This document shows positions 1 through 9,775 of a stretch of 64,000 bases of DNA, one piece after another. The first letter of the stretch is position 1, and every line of letters starts with the position of its first letter. The stretch lies in assembly GCF_013348785.1 (NCBI RefSeq), contig NZ_CP054691.1:62001-126000 (forward strand), read 5' to 3'. The DNA comes from Gordonia sp. X0973. Lineage in GTDB: Bacteria > Actinomycetota > Actinomycetes > Mycobacteriales > Mycobacteriaceae. A model generated the notes under the pieces. It saw only the letters and a list, made by a program, of their open reading frames with translations. It did not search any database and had not been told where the DNA came from. Position numbers and translations under genes: made by a program.

Positions 1-374
1 CGCGCAAGACCAGCTCCGGGCGACTGGTCACGACCTCGCTGCCGGAGCCCAAGGGATTGTTCGAGAACGTCAGCCTGCCGCTCAAGGCCCAGGTCGCGAC
101 GGCGCTGTCCCGACGCAATGTGCGGGCGACGACGATGCTCAACGCCACCCCGTTCCGCCTCGCCAAGGTGGGGATCCCGACCGATGCCTCCTTCGTGTTG
201 TTGGCCGGGGTGCCGATCGTCAGCTTCATCGCAGGTCCGCTCTACATGTACGACGACGCCGACACCGTCGACAAGGTCGACCGCACGCAGCTGGTGCCGG
301 TGGCCCGGTTCTTCATCGACGTGCTGGATCGCCTCGACTCGACGCCCAGTGCCGCGATCGGGTTGCAGCCATGA
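1..374 (+). CDS. C-terminal fragment of an M28-type peptidase-like protein
   Basis: The frame is open from base 3 to the stop at 372-374, so the gene starts left of the window. The visible 123 or so residues end in a segment typical of M28 zinc aminopeptidases: a hydrophobic strand with VPIVSF, then GPLYMYDDADTVDKVD, which resembles the family's metal-site loop (usually YHTxxDTxxKVD). Here the usual His is replaced by Met (YMYDD), so either the site has diverged or the likeness is partial. A 4-base ATGA overlap links it to the next gene, a secreted hydrolase, so the two are probably co-transcribed. The assignment rests only on this C-terminal signature. Confidence 0.5.
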   Translation, partial: RKTSSGRLVTTSLPEPKGLFENVSLPLKAQVATALSRRNVRATTMLNATPFRLAKVGIPTDASFVLLAGVPIVSFIAGPLYMYDDADTVDKVDRTQLVPVARFFIDVLDRLDSTPSAAIGLQP

Positions 375-1573
375 GGCCGCTGCGCGCGGTATGCGCCGCC
401 GCGGCGCTGGCCGTGGCCGCCCCGCTCCTCTCCCTCGCCGGCACCGGACCGGTTGTCGCGCAACCGGATTCGACGGCGGGCGCGACGGCGGGTGCGGCGG
501 AGTTGACGCCGACGCACAATCCGCTCGTCGCACTGCCGGCGTCCGGGGCGGCGTATCTGATCCGCTACCGCTCGACGACGGTGCGCGGCGAACCCGTCAC
601 CCTCACCGGATCGTTGCTGCTGCCGCGTCGCCGACCGCCCGCCGGTGGGTGGCCGCTCGCCGTGTGGAACCACATGACCACCGGCGGCGCGGACAAGTGC
701 GCGCCGTCGACGGCCAAGCGCGGCAGCACCGCGCTGGCCGACATGACGTCGGGCGACGGGATCGTGGCGGCGTTGCTGCGCGACGGGTACGCCGTGGTCC
801 GACCGGACTACGAGGGGATCGGCAGTCCAGGACCCCATCCCTATCTGATCGGGTCGTCGTTGGCGCGCTCGGTGATCGGCGCGGCCCGGGCCGTGGTGGC
901 GGCGGAGCCCCGCATCGGGCGTGAGGTCGTGCTCGCGGGGCACTCCGAAGGAGCCGTCGCCGCACTGTTCGCCGCCGCGGCCCCGCGTGCCAACTGGGGG
1001 GACCTGCGGGTTCGCGCGGTCGTGGGGGTGACACCGCCGACGCGGATGGCCGACATCGTCACCGGCGTCGCGAAGGTCCCGGTGGCCGCCGGGCGCACCA
1101 CCGGTGAACTCGTCGGCCTGGCCGCGCTGCTGGTCTCCGGGGCGACGACGGTGGACCCGGACTTCGGTCGATTGATCGCCGACGGCGGGTTGAGTGCGCG
1201 GGCCAATAAGTTGATGCCCGCCGTCGAGCGTGTCTGCTACCGCGACCTGGCGTCGCCGTCGCTGTTCGGCGCGCTCGCCCCGGCCGAACTGCTCGGTCTG
1301 CGCGGCGGGGCCGCCCTGGCGCGACTGTCCGCCATCGCCGGGCGCAACGACGTCGCGCACCTGCGTCTGCCACCGGGGGTCGCGGTGCGCTTCGACGCGG
1401 GGCTGACCGATGCCGTGGCACCGGCGCCGTTGGTCGCCGAGCTCGCCCAGCACTATCGGGAGCGGGGTGTGCCGGTCACCCTCGCCCTGCACGCGGGCGG
1501 ACATGCACAGGTACCTCGTCGCCCGGAGACTGCGCCGCAGATCGTCGAGTGGTTGCGCGGTCGGGTCCGCTGA
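371..1573 (+). CDS. Secreted lipase-family alpha/beta hydrolase
   Basis: This 400-residue protein begins with a signal peptide (MRPLRAV, a hydrophobic core, then cleavage near VVAQ). It is followed by an alpha/beta-hydrolase fold of the secretory-lipase type. The nucleophile motif GHSEG places the catalytic Ser at about residue 192. A VRFDAGLTDAVAP segment and HAGGHAQ near the C terminus are likely positions of the acid and the His. Family members hydrolyse ester bonds of lipids or short acyl esters outside the cell; the substrate cannot be read here. The ATG overlaps the previous stop (ATGA), suggesting translational coupling. It converges on the S4-domain gene. Confidence 0.75.
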   Translation: MRPLRAVCAAAALAVAAPLLSLAGTGPVVAQPDSTAGATAGAAELTPTHNPLVALPASGAAYLIRYRSTTVRGEPVTLTGSLLLPRRRPPAGGWPLAVWNHMTTGGADKCAPSTAKRGSTALADMTSGDGIVAALLRDGYAVVRPDYEGIGSPGPHPYLIGSSLARSVIGAARAVVAAEPRIGREVVLAGHSEGAVAALFAAAAPRANWGDLRVRAVVGVTPPTRMADIVTGVAKVPVAAGRTTGELVGLAALLVSGATTVDPDFGRLIADGGLSARANKLMPAVERVCYRDLASPSLFGALAPAELLGLRGGAALARLSAIAGRNDVAHLRLPPGVAVRFDAGLTDAVAPAPLVAELAQHYRERGVPVTLALHAGGHAQVPRRPETAPQIVEWLRGRVR

Positions 1574-1580
1574 GTAGGGG

Positions 1581-1613
1581 CTGCCCACTCGGTGTGCTTG
1601 GGGTGCCCAGTCG
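1581..1613 (-). repeat. 22-bp-pitch intergenic repeat, locus A (two cores)
   Basis: Between the converging stops at 1573 and 1623 the minus strand carries CGACTGGGCACC starting at 1613 and CGAGTGGGCA starting at 1591, exactly 22 bases apart. The same core at the same pitch recurs at 12373-12460 and 55354-55453. As at the other sites, it lies directly downstream of a stop codon, here that of the S4 gene. Confidence 0.8.
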
Positions 1614-1622
1614 GCGGGAGGG

Positions 1623-1841
1623 TCAGGGGCGCGGGGCGCGGACGATCGCGCTGTGCTGGGTGAACTCCACGACGTCGCCGTCGACCAGCTGGCGGCCCCG
1701 GCGCGTCTCGACATCCCCGTTCACGCGGACCAGCCCGTCGCCGATCACGGCTTTCGCATCGGACCCGGAATCGATCAGATTCGCGAGTTTCAGGAACTGC
1801 CCGAGGCGGATCGAGTCGGTATCAATGGGGACTTCGTCCAT
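1623..1841 (-). CDS. Small S4-domain RNA-binding protein
   Basis: The 72-residue protein is essentially one S4 RNA-binding domain: IRLGQFLKLANLIDSGSDAK, then VRVNGDVETRRGRQLVDGDVV. It resembles YaaA/RlbA-type small S4 proteins, which bind structured RNA such as rRNA or tRNA fragments. The ATG at 1841 is preceded by TAGACT six bases upstream, suggesting a leaderless mRNA. It is transcribed away from lysX and is probably monocistronic. Confidence 0.8.
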   Translation of the reverse strand: MDEVPIDTDSIRLGQFLKLANLIDSGSDAKAVIGDGLVRVNGDVETRRGRQLVDGDVVEFTQHSAIVRAPRP

Positions 1842-1847
1842 TTCGCC

Positions 1848-1853
1848 AGTCTA
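1848..1853 (-). promoter_or_regulatory. -10 box of the S4 gene (leaderless)
   Basis: TAGACT on the minus strand ends six bases before the ATG at 1841, so transcription should start at or next to the start codon. Confidence 0.5.
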
Positions 1854-1924
1854 AGTCCCCCTCGTGGACCGCTGATTCGGTGCCATCGGATTGATCCGTC
1901 GGTGCGCGGTACTACCGTGGACGG

Positions 1925-4900
1925 GTGACCGCGACCATGCCGACCTCCCGGTCTCTCACCGCAGAGCAGGGTTCGACGACGAGCCGGGTGCGCCGCCGCC
2001 TCGCACCGTCCGGCTTCGGGGCCGACGCGCCGCGTGTGGCGTCGATCATCGTCGGAACGCTCGCCGCACTCTCGTTGGTCTCCTCGCTCTCGCCCGGCTT
2101 CCGCCACCTCCTGCATGTGCCGCGCGACTTCATCGACCGTTACGTCATCACCATGCCGGACACCAGCTTCGCGTGGGCCTTCGTGCTGGCGCTGGTGGCG
2201 ATCGCACTCGGCAACCGCAAGCGGGTGGCGTGGTGGATCTCGGTCCTCTACCTGCTGACCTACATCGGGACGAACATCGCGCTCCTGGTCGCCGCGCCGC
2301 GCTGGGTCGACGAGGAGGTCACCCGCGCCGACCGGGTCTGCGCCGGTATCGGCCTCGCCATCGACATCGTCGCGCTGATCTTCCTGGTCGCGACGCGCGC
2401 CCAGTTCTACACGCGGGTGCGCCGCGGCGCGGTGTTCACCGCCCTGGCGACGATGGTCGGCGGGTTGGCGGTCGGGACGCTGCTCGGCTGGGGCCTACTG
2501 GAGCTGTTTCCCGGATCGTTGGCGCGCGGGGAGCGGCTGCCCTATGCGGCGAACCGCGTCGTCGCCTTCGCCGCCGTGGACTCGAACAACTTCAACGGCC
2601 ATCACGCCGCCAGCCCGATCAACGGACTGCTCGGCCTCTTCGGCGCCCTCGCCCTGGTCGCGGCGGCGCTGGTGCTGTTCCGTTCGCAGCGCCTCAGCGG
2701 CTTGATGACCGAGCCCGACGAGAAGCTGATCCGGGCGTTGATCACGACCTTCAACGCCGACGACTCGCTGGCTTACTTCTCCACCCGCCGCGACAAGGCG
2801 GTGGTCTTCTCGCCCGACGGCCGGGCCGCGATCACCTACCGCGTGGAGGTGTCGGTCGGCATGGCCGGCGGCGATCCGATCGGCGACCCGGCGTCGTGGC
2901 CCGCGGTGATCGCGGAGTTCGGCGACCAGTGCGAGCGCTATGGCTGGCACCCGGCCGCGATCGGCGTCAGCGAGCGCGGGGCCGCTGCCTACGTCGACGC
3001 CGGTTTCCGACTGCTCGACATCGGCGACGAGGCGATTCTGCACCCGCGGTCGTTCACCCTCAACGGCCCGGAGATGCGCAACGTGCGCCACGCCGTCGCG
3101 CGCACCAAACGACTCGGGCTGACCGTCCGTATCCGACGGCACCGCGACATCCCCGCCGCGGAGATGGCCGGGATCATCGCGCTGGCCGACGAGTGGCGCG
3201 ACACGGACGAGGAACGCGGCTTCGCCATGGCGCTGGGCCGGCTCGGCGATCCGCAGGACGGCGACTGCCTGCTCGTCGAGGCGTTGATGGGGGAGGGCAC
3301 TCCCGACGCGCGCGCGGTCGGCATGCTCTCCTTCGTGCCGTGGGGTACGACGGGGGCGTCGCTCGACCTCATGCGGCGCGACCGCACGTCGGTCAACGGC
3401 ATCGTCGAGCTGATGGTCACCGAGTTGATGCGCAGCGCGGAGGAATTCGGCCTGACCGAGGTATCGCTCAACTTCGCGGCGTTCCGGGAGTTCTTCGAGC
3501 AGGGCAACCAACTCGGTGCCGGTCCGGTCGTGCGCGCGATGCACGCGGTGCTCACCTTCGCGTCGAAATACGTCCAGATGGAATCGCTCTACAAGTCCAA
3601 CGCCAAGTACCGGCCGGAGTGGGTCCCGCGCTACCTGGCCTTCGAGGACGCCCGCGTGGTGCCGCGCGTCGGCACGGCGGCCATCGTCACCGAGGGATTC
3701 ATCTCCCTGCCCAAGTTCACCGGGCGCGCCAAGCCGCGTCGCGACGGCACGCCGGCGGTGCCCGCGGGCGTCGACGTCGTCGCGCTGACCGACCAGCTCG
3801 CCGTCGAGGCGGCCGCACCGCCGCCCGCCGCGCGTCGGCCGGAGCAGGTGCGGGTCCGGATGAGCAAGCTCGACGCGTTGCGGGCAGCGGGGATCGATCC
3901 CTACCCGGCCGCGGGGCCGTTGGGCCGACCCAGCCACACCATCGCCGAGGCGAACGGGGTGCCGGAGGGGACCCCGGTCTCGGTCGCCGGCCGGGTCACC
4001 GGGCTGCGGGACTTCGGCGGCGTCGTCTTCGCCGATCTGCGCGACTGGTCGGGGCACTGCCAGATCCTGCTCGACGAGAAGTCGCTCGACCCCTCGACCC
4101 CGGATTTCGCGCGCGCCGTCGATCTGGGCGACCTCGTGTGGGTCGTCGGCACGACCGGGCATTCGAAGAAGGGGGAGCGGTCGGTGCTGGCCTCGTCGTG
4201 GCAGATGCTCGGCAAGTGCCTGCACCCGTTGCCCGACAAGTGGAGCGGCCTGACCGATCCGGAGGCCAAGGTCCGCCAGCGCTACCTCGATCTCGCGGTC
4301 AACGCCTCGGCCCGAGACCTCCTCGTCGCGCGGTCGACGATCATCGCGACGATGCGGTCCTTCCTGGCCGAGCGCGGCTTCCTCGAGGTGGAGACGCCGA
4401 TCCTGCAGCGCGTACACGGCGGCGCGAACGCCACCCCGTTCCGCACGCACATCAACGCCTACAACCTCGACCTCTACCTGCGGATCGCCCCCGAGCTGTA
4501 TCTGAAGCGGCTCTGCGTCGGCGGCGTCGACCGGGTCTTCGAGATCGGCCGGAACTTCCGCAACGAGGGCGTCGACTTCAGTCACAACCCGGAGTTCACC
4601 AGCCTCGAGGCCTACGCGGCGCACTGGGACTACCGCGACATGGCCGATCTGACCCGCGACATGATCCAGGCGGCCGCGACTGCCGTCCACGGCGAACCGG
4701 TGGTACTGCGACCCGACGGCCAGGGCGGCACCGAGCGCGTCGACATCTCCGGCGACTGGGCGCGCGAATCCGTGTACGACGTGGTGTCGCGCGCCGTGGG
4801 CGAGCCGATCACCCCGGAGACGGGCGCCGACGCGTTGCGCGACATCGCCGCGCGGCACCGCGTCGCCCTCCGGCCGATGTGGGATGCCGGGCAGATCGTC

Positions 4901-5299
4901 GCCGAACTGTACGAGCACTTCGGCGAGGCGCGCACCACCACGCCGGTCTTCTACTTCGACTTCCCCAGCGCCACCTCGCCGCTGACCCGACCGCACCGGG
5001 AGATCGCCGGGTTGTCCGAGCGGTGGGACCTGGTCGCGTGGGGAGTGGAACTGGGGACGGCTTACACCGAGCTGACCGACCCCGTCGAGCAGCGCCGCCG
5101 GCTCACCGAACAGTCGATGCTGGCGGCGGGCGGCGACCCCGAGGCGATGGAACTCGACGAGGATTTCCTGCAGGCGCTCGAGTACGCGATGGCCCCCACC
5201 GGCGGGCTGGGGATCGGCGTCGACCGCATCGTCATGCTCATCACGGGCAAGTCCATCCGCGAGTCACTGCCGTTCCCGCTGACGAAGCCGCAGCAATAG
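1925..5299 (+). CDS. lysX: Bifunctional lysyl-tRNA synthetase / phosphatidylglycerol lysyltransferase LysX
   Basis: At 1124 residues this matches LysX. The N-terminal third has several membrane helices and is followed by a DUF2156/MprF-like aminoacyl-transfer domain (about residues 270-560). A class II LysRS follows: the OB-fold anticodon domain starts near residue 687 ([13 protein letters not shown]), motif 2 is near 870 ([20 protein letters not shown]) and motif 3 near 1093 ([13 protein letters not shown]). The enzyme charges tRNA-Lys and transfers lysine to phosphatidylglycerol, which lowers negative membrane charge and gives resistance to cationic peptides. The GTG start at 1925 precedes MTATMP; no strong ribosome site is visible. 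All catalytic motifs look intact. Confidence 0.95.
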   Translation: MTATMPTSRSLTAEQGSTTSRVRRRLAPSGFGADAPRVASIIVGTLAALSLVSSLSPGFRHLLHVPRDFIDRYVITMPDTSFAWAFVLALVAIALGNRKRVAWWISVLYLLTYIGTNIALLVAAPRWVDEEVTRADRVCAGIGLAIDIVALIFLVATRAQFYTRVRRGAVFTALATMVGGLAVGTLLGWGLLELFPGSLARGERLPYAANRVVAFAAVDSNNFNGHHAASPINGLLGLFGALALVAAALVLFRSQRLSGLMTEPDEKLIRALITTFNADDSLAYFSTRRDKAVVFSPDGRAAITYRVEVSVGMAGGDPIGDPASWPAVIAEFGDQCERYGWHPAAIGVSERGAAAYVDAGFRLLDIGDEAILHPRSFTLNGPEMRNVRHAVARTKRLGLTVRIRRHRDIPAAEMAGIIALADEWRDTDEERGFAMALGRLGDPQDGDCLLVEALMGEGTPDARAVGMLSFVPWGTTGASLDLMRRDRTSVNGIVELMVTELMRSAEEFGLTEVSLNFAAFREFFEQGNQLGAGPVVRAMHAVLTFASKYVQMESLYKSNAKYRPEWVPRYLAFEDARVVPRVGTAAIVTEGFISLPKFTGRAKPRRDGTPAVPAGVDVVALTDQLAVEAAAPPPAARRPEQVRVRMSKLDALRAAGIDPYPAAGPLGRPSHTIAEANGVPEGTPVSVAGRVTGLRDFGGVVFADLRDWSGHCQILLDEKSLDPSTPDFARAVDLGDLVWVVGTTGHSKKGERSVLASSWQMLGKCLHPLPDKWSGLTDPEAKVRQRYLDLAVNASARDLLVARSTIIATMRSFLAERGFLEVETPILQRVHGGANATPFRTHINAYNLDLYLRIAPELYLKRLCVGGVDRVFEIGRNFRNEGVDFSHNPEFTSLEAYAAHWDYRDMADLTRDMIQAAATAVHGEPVVLRPDGQGGTERVDISGDWARESVYDVVSRAVGEPITPETGADALRDIAARHRVALRPMWDAGQIVAELYEHFGEARTTTPVFYFDFPSATSPLTRPHREIAGLSERWDLVAWGVELGTAYTELTDPVEQRRRLTEQSMLAAGGDPEAMELDEDFLQALEYAMAPTGGLGIGVDRIVMLITGKSIRESLPFPLTKPQQ

Positions 5300-5359
5300 G
5301 CCGCAGTGCTCGGGCGAACCGGGTTACCCGGCGGTAGCACAGTGGTGGGGGCCACTGGT

Positions 5360-5365
5360 TAGGAT
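5360..5365 (+). promoter_or_regulatory. -10 box of rraA (leaderless)
   Basis: TAGGAT ends seven bases before the ATG at 5373 and no Shine-Dalgarno sequence intervenes. Confidence 0.55.
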
Positions 5366-5372
5366 TCACTAC

Positions 5373-5861
5373 ATGAGCATCCCCGACTTTGTGGCCACCG
5401 CCGACCTCGTCGACGAAATCGGCGACGACGTGCGCAGTTGCGACACGCAGTTCCGCCGCTTCGGCAAGCACGAGACCTTCGTCGGGCGCGTCACGACGGT
5501 CCGCTGCTTCCAGGACAACGCCCTGCTCAAGGAGGTCCTCGGCGAGGACAATCCGGGTGGCGTCCTCGTCGTCGACGGCGACGCGTCGCTGCACACCGCC
5601 CTGGTCGGCGACCTCATCGCCGAGCGCGCCCGTAGCCACGGCTGGGTCGGGCTCGTCCTCAACGGCGCCGTGCGCGACGCCGCCACCATCGACGGGATGG
5701 AGATCGGCGTCAAGGCGCTGGGCACTAATCCCCGCAAATCCGCCAAGACCGGTGCCGGGGAGCGCGACGTGCCGGTCAGCTTCGGCGGCGTCACCTTCCA
5801 CCCCGGCGACCTCGTCTATTCCGACGCCGACGGCATCGTCGTCGTCACCCCCGGTTCCTGA
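5373..5861 (+). CDS. rraA: RraA-like protein (RNase E regulator / aldolase-like fold)
   Basis: The 162-residue product matches the RraA family along its length: [21 protein letters not shown] at the N terminus, the conserved GGVLVVDGD segment, the phosphate-loop GDLIAERA, and the GAVRDA motif near residue 100. In E. coli RraA binds and inhibits RNase E; some relatives are 4-hydroxy-4-methyl-2-oxoglutarate or oxaloacetate aldolases, with the GAVRD Arg and Asp as active-site residues. Both are kept here, so either role is possible. It stands just upstream of the gabD2-like gene (54-base gap) and may be co-transcribed with it. Confidence 0.88.
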   Translation: MSIPDFVATADLVDEIGDDVRSCDTQFRRFGKHETFVGRVTTVRCFQDNALLKEVLGEDNPGGVLVVDGDASLHTALVGDLIAERARSHGWVGLVLNGAVRDAATIDGMEIGVKALGTNPRKSAKTGAGERDVPVSFGGVTFHPGDLVYSDADGIVVVTPGS

Positions 5862-5915
5862 ACCAGATCCGCCATCGCCCCCGGGCCGTCCGCCCGCACC
5901 GCTAGGAGATCCGCA

Positions 5916-7469
5916 ATGCCAGTACCGTCCTCCGCCGTCTTCGAGCGGCTCAACACCCTCGTCGCCATCGACCCGAAGGCCAAGCGCAAGACCCGCGCGA
6001 TCCTCGAGGCGTTCAGCGGCGACGAGATCGCGCAGATCCCCGTCGGCACCGCGAAAGATCTGCAGGACGCCGTCGCCGCGGCCCGCGTCGCGCAGGAGGG
6101 GTGGGCCAAGCGCACGCCGAAGGAGCGCGCCGCGGTCCTGTTCGAGTTCGCCCGTCTCGTGCACCGTGACGCCGACGCCCTCATGGACATGGTCCAGGCC
6201 GAATCCGGCAAGGCCCGCCAATACGCGCAGGAGGAAGTCCTCGACGTCGCGCTGACCGCCCGCCACTACGCGGCCAGCGGGCCCTCGGCGCTGGCCGAGC
6301 ACAAGGTCAAGGGCATGATCCCCGGTGCCACCAGCGTGCGCGTGCGCTACCAGCCGAAGGGTGTCGTCGGCGTCATCTCGCCGTGGAACTACCCGCTGAC
6401 GCTGGCCGTCTCCGACGCTGTCGCCGCGCTGCTCGCCGGCAACGCCGTCGTCATCAAGCCGGACAGCCAGACGCCGTACTGCGCCCTCTCGGCGGCCGAG
6501 CTGCTGTACGAGGCCGGGCTGCCGCGCGAGCTGTTCGCCGTGGTCCCCGGCCCCGGCAGCGTCGTCGGCCAGGAGATCGTCGCGCAGACCGACTACGTCA
6601 TGTTCACCGGCTCGTCGCAGACCGGCTCGGAGCTGGCCGCGCAGGCGGGTAAGCGACTCATCGGATTCTCCGCCGAACTGGGCGGCAAGAACCCGCTCAT
6701 CATCACCGCCGGTGCCGACCTCGACCAGGCCGTCCCCGGTGCTGCGCGCGCGTGCTACTCGAACTCCGGGCAGCTGTGCATCTCGATCGAGCGCATCTAC
6801 GTCGAGAAGTCGATCGCCGACGAGTTCAGCAAGAAGTTCGCCGCCTTCGTCGGCGAGATGAAGCTCGGCGCGGCCTACGACTTCTCCGTCGACATGGGGT
6901 CGCTGGCCTCCGCGGCGCAGGTGCAGACCGTGCAGGCGCATCTCGACGACGCCGTGAAGAACGGGGCGAAGGTGCTGGCCGGCGGCAAGCGACGCGAAGA
7001 CCTCGGCCCCTTCTTCTTCGAGCCGACGGTGCTCGCCGACGTCACCGACGCCGCGATCTGCCACAAGAGCGAGACCTTCGGACCCCTCGTCGCGATCTAC
7101 CCGGTCGATTCCGTCGACGAGGCGATCAAGCTCGCCAACGACACCGAATACGGACTGAACGCCAGCGTGTTCGCCGGCAGCAGCGGCGAGGCCAACGCGA
7201 TCGCCGACCAGCTGCGCGCCGGCACCGTGAACATCAACGAGGGCTACGCCGCGGCGTGGGGCTCGACGGCCGCGCCGATGGGCGGCATGGGCATCTCCGG
7301 CGTCGGCCGCCGCCACGGCGAAGAGGGCCTGCTGAAGTACACCGAACCGCAGACCGTCGCCGAGCAGCGGTTCATCGGAATCGACGGAATGCGCGGCGTG
7401 CCGCAGAATGTGTTCCTTAAGCTGACCCCGAAGGCCATGGAGGCCCTCAAGTACCTTCCCGGCCGGTAG
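5916..7469 (+). CDS. gabD2: Succinate-semialdehyde dehydrogenase (NADP+)
   Basis: This 517-residue aldehyde dehydrogenase has the catalytic Glu at about residue 254 (AELGGKNP) and the catalytic Cys at 288 (NSGQLC). The PWNYP motif and the cofactor-binding FTGSSQTGSE are also present. The length and the GQLCISIERIYV signature fit the GabD2-type branch of mycobacteria, which oxidises succinic semialdehyde to succinate. Exact substrate choice within the superfamily cannot be proved by eye. A ribosome site (AGGAGA) precedes the ATG. A small secreted protein follows after 11 bases. Confidence 0.85.
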   Translation: MPVPSSAVFERLNTLVAIDPKAKRKTRAILEAFSGDEIAQIPVGTAKDLQDAVAAARVAQEGWAKRTPKERAAVLFEFARLVHRDADALMDMVQAESGKARQYAQEEVLDVALTARHYAASGPSALAEHKVKGMIPGATSVRVRYQPKGVVGVISPWNYPLTLAVSDAVAALLAGNAVVIKPDSQTPYCALSAAELLYEAGLPRELFAVVPGPGSVVGQEIVAQTDYVMFTGSSQTGSELAAQAGKRLIGFSAELGGKNPLIITAGADLDQAVPGAARACYSNSGQLCISIERIYVEKSIADEFSKKFAAFVGEMKLGAAYDFSVDMGSLASAAQVQTVQAHLDDAVKNGAKVLAGGKRREDLGPFFFEPTVLADVTDAAICHKSETFGPLVAIYPVDSVDEAIKLANDTEYGLNASVFAGSSGEANAIADQLRAGTVNINEGYAAAWGSTAAPMGGMGISGVGRRHGEEGLLKYTEPQTVAEQRFIGIDGMRGVPQNVFLKLTPKAMEALKYLPGR

Positions 7470-7480
7470 GAGAACCGATC

Positions 7481-7951
7481 ATGGAATCAGTGCACCGCCT
7501 CGGCGGACCGCGCGCCGTCGCCCTGGCCTTCGCCGCGTCGACGGTGGCGGCGGGCGCGCTCGCCGCACCCGTGTCGGCGGCCCCGACGATCCCCGGGTTG
7601 CCCGCGCCGCATCCGGCGGCCCAGATGCACCTCGCCGACTGGTACGGCACCGCGTGGGTGGCCACCGTGTTCTCGTCGGACAACGGCGGCTATGTGCTCA
7701 CCCACGACAACGGGAAGAGCGCCGTCGTCCTGGAGCAGCGCAGCGTCAAATACCGCAAGAAGGCCGACACGCGCGCCGTGACGAGGGTCGGCACGCCGTG
7801 GAAGCGGCTGGCGATCGTGCATCGGGGGCAGGGGCCGGTCTGGGGTCAGTGGACCCGACTGCCCGGCTACGTCGGCAAACAGTTCCGGCTGTGCCGCCTC
7901 GCCCCCGACGGCAAGCAGTGCACCTCGTACAGCGGCATCCTCGTTCCCTAA
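7481..7951 (+). CDS. Small secreted protein of unknown function
   Basis: The 156-residue protein has a clear signal peptide ending near AAPVSAAP, then a mature part rich in aromatic and basic residues with two Cys near the C terminus (LCRLAPDGKQC) that could form a disulfide. The family is not recognised. It sits 11 bases after the dehydrogenase gene and 33 bases before the reductase-like gene, so it may belong to one transcript, though nothing in its sequence suggests a link to succinate metabolism. Confidence 0.7.
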   Translation: MESVHRLGGPRAVALAFAASTVAAGALAAPVSAAPTIPGLPAPHPAAQMHLADWYGTAWVATVFSSDNGGYVLTHDNGKSAVVLEQRSVKYRKKADTRAVTRVGTPWKRLAIVHRGQGPVWGQWTRLPGYVGKQFRLCRLAPDGKQCTSYSGILVP

Positions 7952-7984
7952 CCGACCAGTCGATCGAACGGCGATAGGCAGCCC

Positions 7985-8632
7985 ATGTCCAAAGTGCGGG
8001 TACACAACCTCTTCATCTCGCTCGACGGCTTCGCCGCCGGAGATCACGTCACCTTCGACGAGCCGATCGGCGGCGCCCGCGCGTTGTTCGGCCGGTTCGA
8101 CGGCCGGGTGATCGGCGGCGTGCACAACGTCGACGAGCCGGTGACCGTGGACCGCGCGCTGTTCAGCATGTGGGGCCAGGGGATCGGCGCGGAGATCATG
8201 GGCCGCAAGAAGTTCGGCCCGCAGACCGGGGAGTGGCCCGACGACGGCTGGCAGGGCTGGTGGGAGGACGAACCGCCCTTCCGCACCCCGGTCTTCATCA
8301 TGACGCACTACGAGCGCGAGCCCATCGAGTTCGCGAACGGCACCGTCTTCCACTTCGTGAACGGCTCCGCGCGCGAGGTGCTGGAACAGGCGAAGGCCGC
8401 CGCCGGCGGACTCGACATCCGGCTCGGCGGCGGCCCGTCGTCGGTGCGGCAATTCCTCGCCGACGACCTCGTCGACTTCCTGCACCTGGCGACCGTCCCG
8501 GTCACCCTGGGCACCGGTGTCCGCCTCTGGGACGATCTGGCCGGACTCGAGGACCGGTTCAGCATCGAATCGATCAGCACCGAGAGCGGCCTGGTCCACC
8601 AGCTCTGGAACCGTCAGTCCTCCGGCAGCTGA
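7985..8632 (+). CDS. Dihydrofolate reductase-like (RibD C-terminal domain) protein
   Basis: The 215-residue protein belongs to the DHFR/RibD-C fold family: VRVHNLFISLDGFAAGD at the start, AEIMGRKKFGP near residue 75, then a nucleotide-binding segment LDIRLGGGPSSVRQFL. Family members bind NADPH and reduce unknown small substrates; they are widespread in actinobacteria and mostly uncharacterised. Its end overlaps the convergent DUF1059 gene by 19 bases. Confidence 0.8.
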   Translation: MSKVRVHNLFISLDGFAAGDHVTFDEPIGGARALFGRFDGRVIGGVHNVDEPVTVDRALFSMWGQGIGAEIMGRKKFGPQTGEWPDDGWQGWWEDEPPFRTPVFIMTHYEREPIEFANGTVFHFVNGSAREVLEQAKAAAGGLDIRLGGGPSSVRQFLADDLVDFLHLATVPVTLGTGVRLWDDLAGLEDRFSIESISTESGLVHQLWNRQSSGS

Positions 8633-8850
8633 GCGAACGCGGCCTTGGTGTCGCGGTACCAGTCCATCGACTTCTTCGGCCGGCGCCAGCGGGCCTTCAT
8701 CGCGTCGCGGGCCTCCTGATGGCTGGCGTCACCGGCCTTCTCGGCGTCTTTGAGGTGCTGGTCCTGCGCCTTGATCACGTCGTCGGCGGTCTCGCCGTGG
8801 TGGGCGAGGTCGCAGGGGCCGCCGAGCTGCTGGCAGGTCATGGTCTTCAT
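8614..8850 (-). CDS. DUF1059 family small protein
   Basis: This 78-residue protein starts MKTMTCQQLGGPCDLAHHGET, the pattern of DUF1059 with conserved Cys6 and Cys13 plus a His pair. A highly charged tail follows. The function of the family is unknown; the Cys/His set suggests metal binding or redox sensing. A good ribosome site (AAGGAG) precedes the ATG. It lies 92 bases downstream of, and on the same strand as, the ECF sigma factor gene, so it is a candidate member of that factor's transcript or regulon. The 3' end overlaps the convergent reductase-like gene by 19 bases. Confidence 0.78.
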   Translation of the reverse strand: MKTMTCQQLGGPCDLAHHGETADDVIKAQDQHLKDAEKAGDASHQEARDAMKARWRRPKKSMDWYRDTKAAFAQLPED

Positions 8851-8942
8851 CGTCAGTCTCCTTGATCGGGGTCGGCGGGCCTCTTCCCGCCTCTACCCCT
8901 ATTGACGATTCGGTGCGCGCAAGTGTGACAGCGCTCGTGTCG

Positions 8943-9761
8943 CTACCGCCGGACGACGGTCGGGAGAAGCTCCGCGTCGGCCCGGAAGGTGATGGTCTGC
9001 ACCACCCCGTCGGCGACCTCGAAATCGAAGACGACCATCGGCTTGCCCCGGTTGAACCACGCGAAGACCGGGCGGCCGTCGAGGATCGCCGGGAGCGCCG
9101 CATGGGCGGAGCCGTTGAAGAATTCGGCGATGGCCCGGCTGCCGTCGATCCGTGCCGGCGTGCCGGTGGTGATGGCCGCGTCGTCGGCCCGGACCTTCGC
9201 GGTGGGCGCGAGCAATGCGATCAGCCGGTCGAATTCGCCGCCGCGCGCCGCCGTCATAAAGGCGTCGATGACCTCCGCGTCGGCCAGCGATGTTTCGGCC
9301 GACGGCGAGCCGACCTTGGCGCGCGCCCGGGAGGCCAGTTTGCGCGCGGCCGCCGGGGTCACTTCGAGGGCTTCGGCGATGATCGGGAACTCGAAGCCGA
9401 AGGAGTCGTGCATGACGAACGCGACCCGTTCGGTGGGGGTCAGGCGGTCCAGCACGATGCCGAGGGCTTCACCGACGGCGACGCCGAGCAGGGCCTCGTC
9501 GGCCGGGCCGGGCTCCGGTGTCGCCTCGTGGTCATCGGGTTCGTGTGCGACCGGCACGCGGGCCTTGAGGCGGTCGAGGCACAGGCGGGTGGTGACCGTC
9601 GTGAGCCAGGCGGGCAAGTCGTCGATCTGCTGGTCGGTCCCGGCGAGCCGCAGCCAGGCCTGCTGCACGACGTCCTGCGCTTCGACGGGATCGTCGAGCA
9701 TCCGACCGGCCAACCGGGTCAGTCGGGGACGCTGCGATTCGAATAGCTCGGTCGGCGTCAT
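8943..9761 (-). CDS. SigJ-like ECF sigma factor with C-terminal SnoaL-like domain
   Basis: This 272-residue protein has sigma region 2 at residues 1-75 (DDPVEAQDVVQQAWLRL, LPAWLTTVTTRLCLDRLKA). Region 4 lies around 105-150 (LTPTERVAFVMHDSFGFEF, AAARKLASRARAKV). A SnoaL/NTF2-like domain of about 120 residues follows. In SigJ and related ECF groups this C-terminal domain replaces a separate anti-sigma factor and modulates activity. No anti-sigma gene is adjacent, as expected for the type. The DUF1059 gene follows downstream; upstream is a DUF6474 gene 14 bases away on the same strand. Confidence 0.88.
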   Translation of the reverse strand: MTPTELFESQRPRLTRLAGRMLDDPVEAQDVVQQAWLRLAGTDQQIDDLPAWLTTVTTRLCLDRLKARVPVAHEPDDHEATPEPGPADEALLGVAVGEALGIVLDRLTPTERVAFVMHDSFGFEFPIIAEALEVTPAAARKLASRARAKVGSPSAETSLADAEVIDAFMTAARGGEFDRLIALLAPTAKVRADDAAITTGTPARIDGSRAIAEFFNGSAHAALPAILDGRPVFAWFNRGKPMVVFDFEVADGVVQTITFRADAELLPTVVRR

Positions 9762-9775
9762 ACGAATCGGGCGGG

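Noticed and set aside
242..1714. Long minus-strand open frame opposite the lipase gene
   Set aside because: It mirrors the G/C-rich third positions of the plus-strand gene, has no domain signature and would overlap real genes on both sides.
2495..4996. 833-codon minus-strand open frame opposite lysX
   Set aside because: The plus strand encodes all LysX motifs. The antisense product is His/Arg/Gln-rich with no fold signature.
5241..7316. 691-codon minus-strand open frame opposite rraA and gabD2
   Set aside because: It is the shadow of two well-supported genes and spans the intergenic gap between them.
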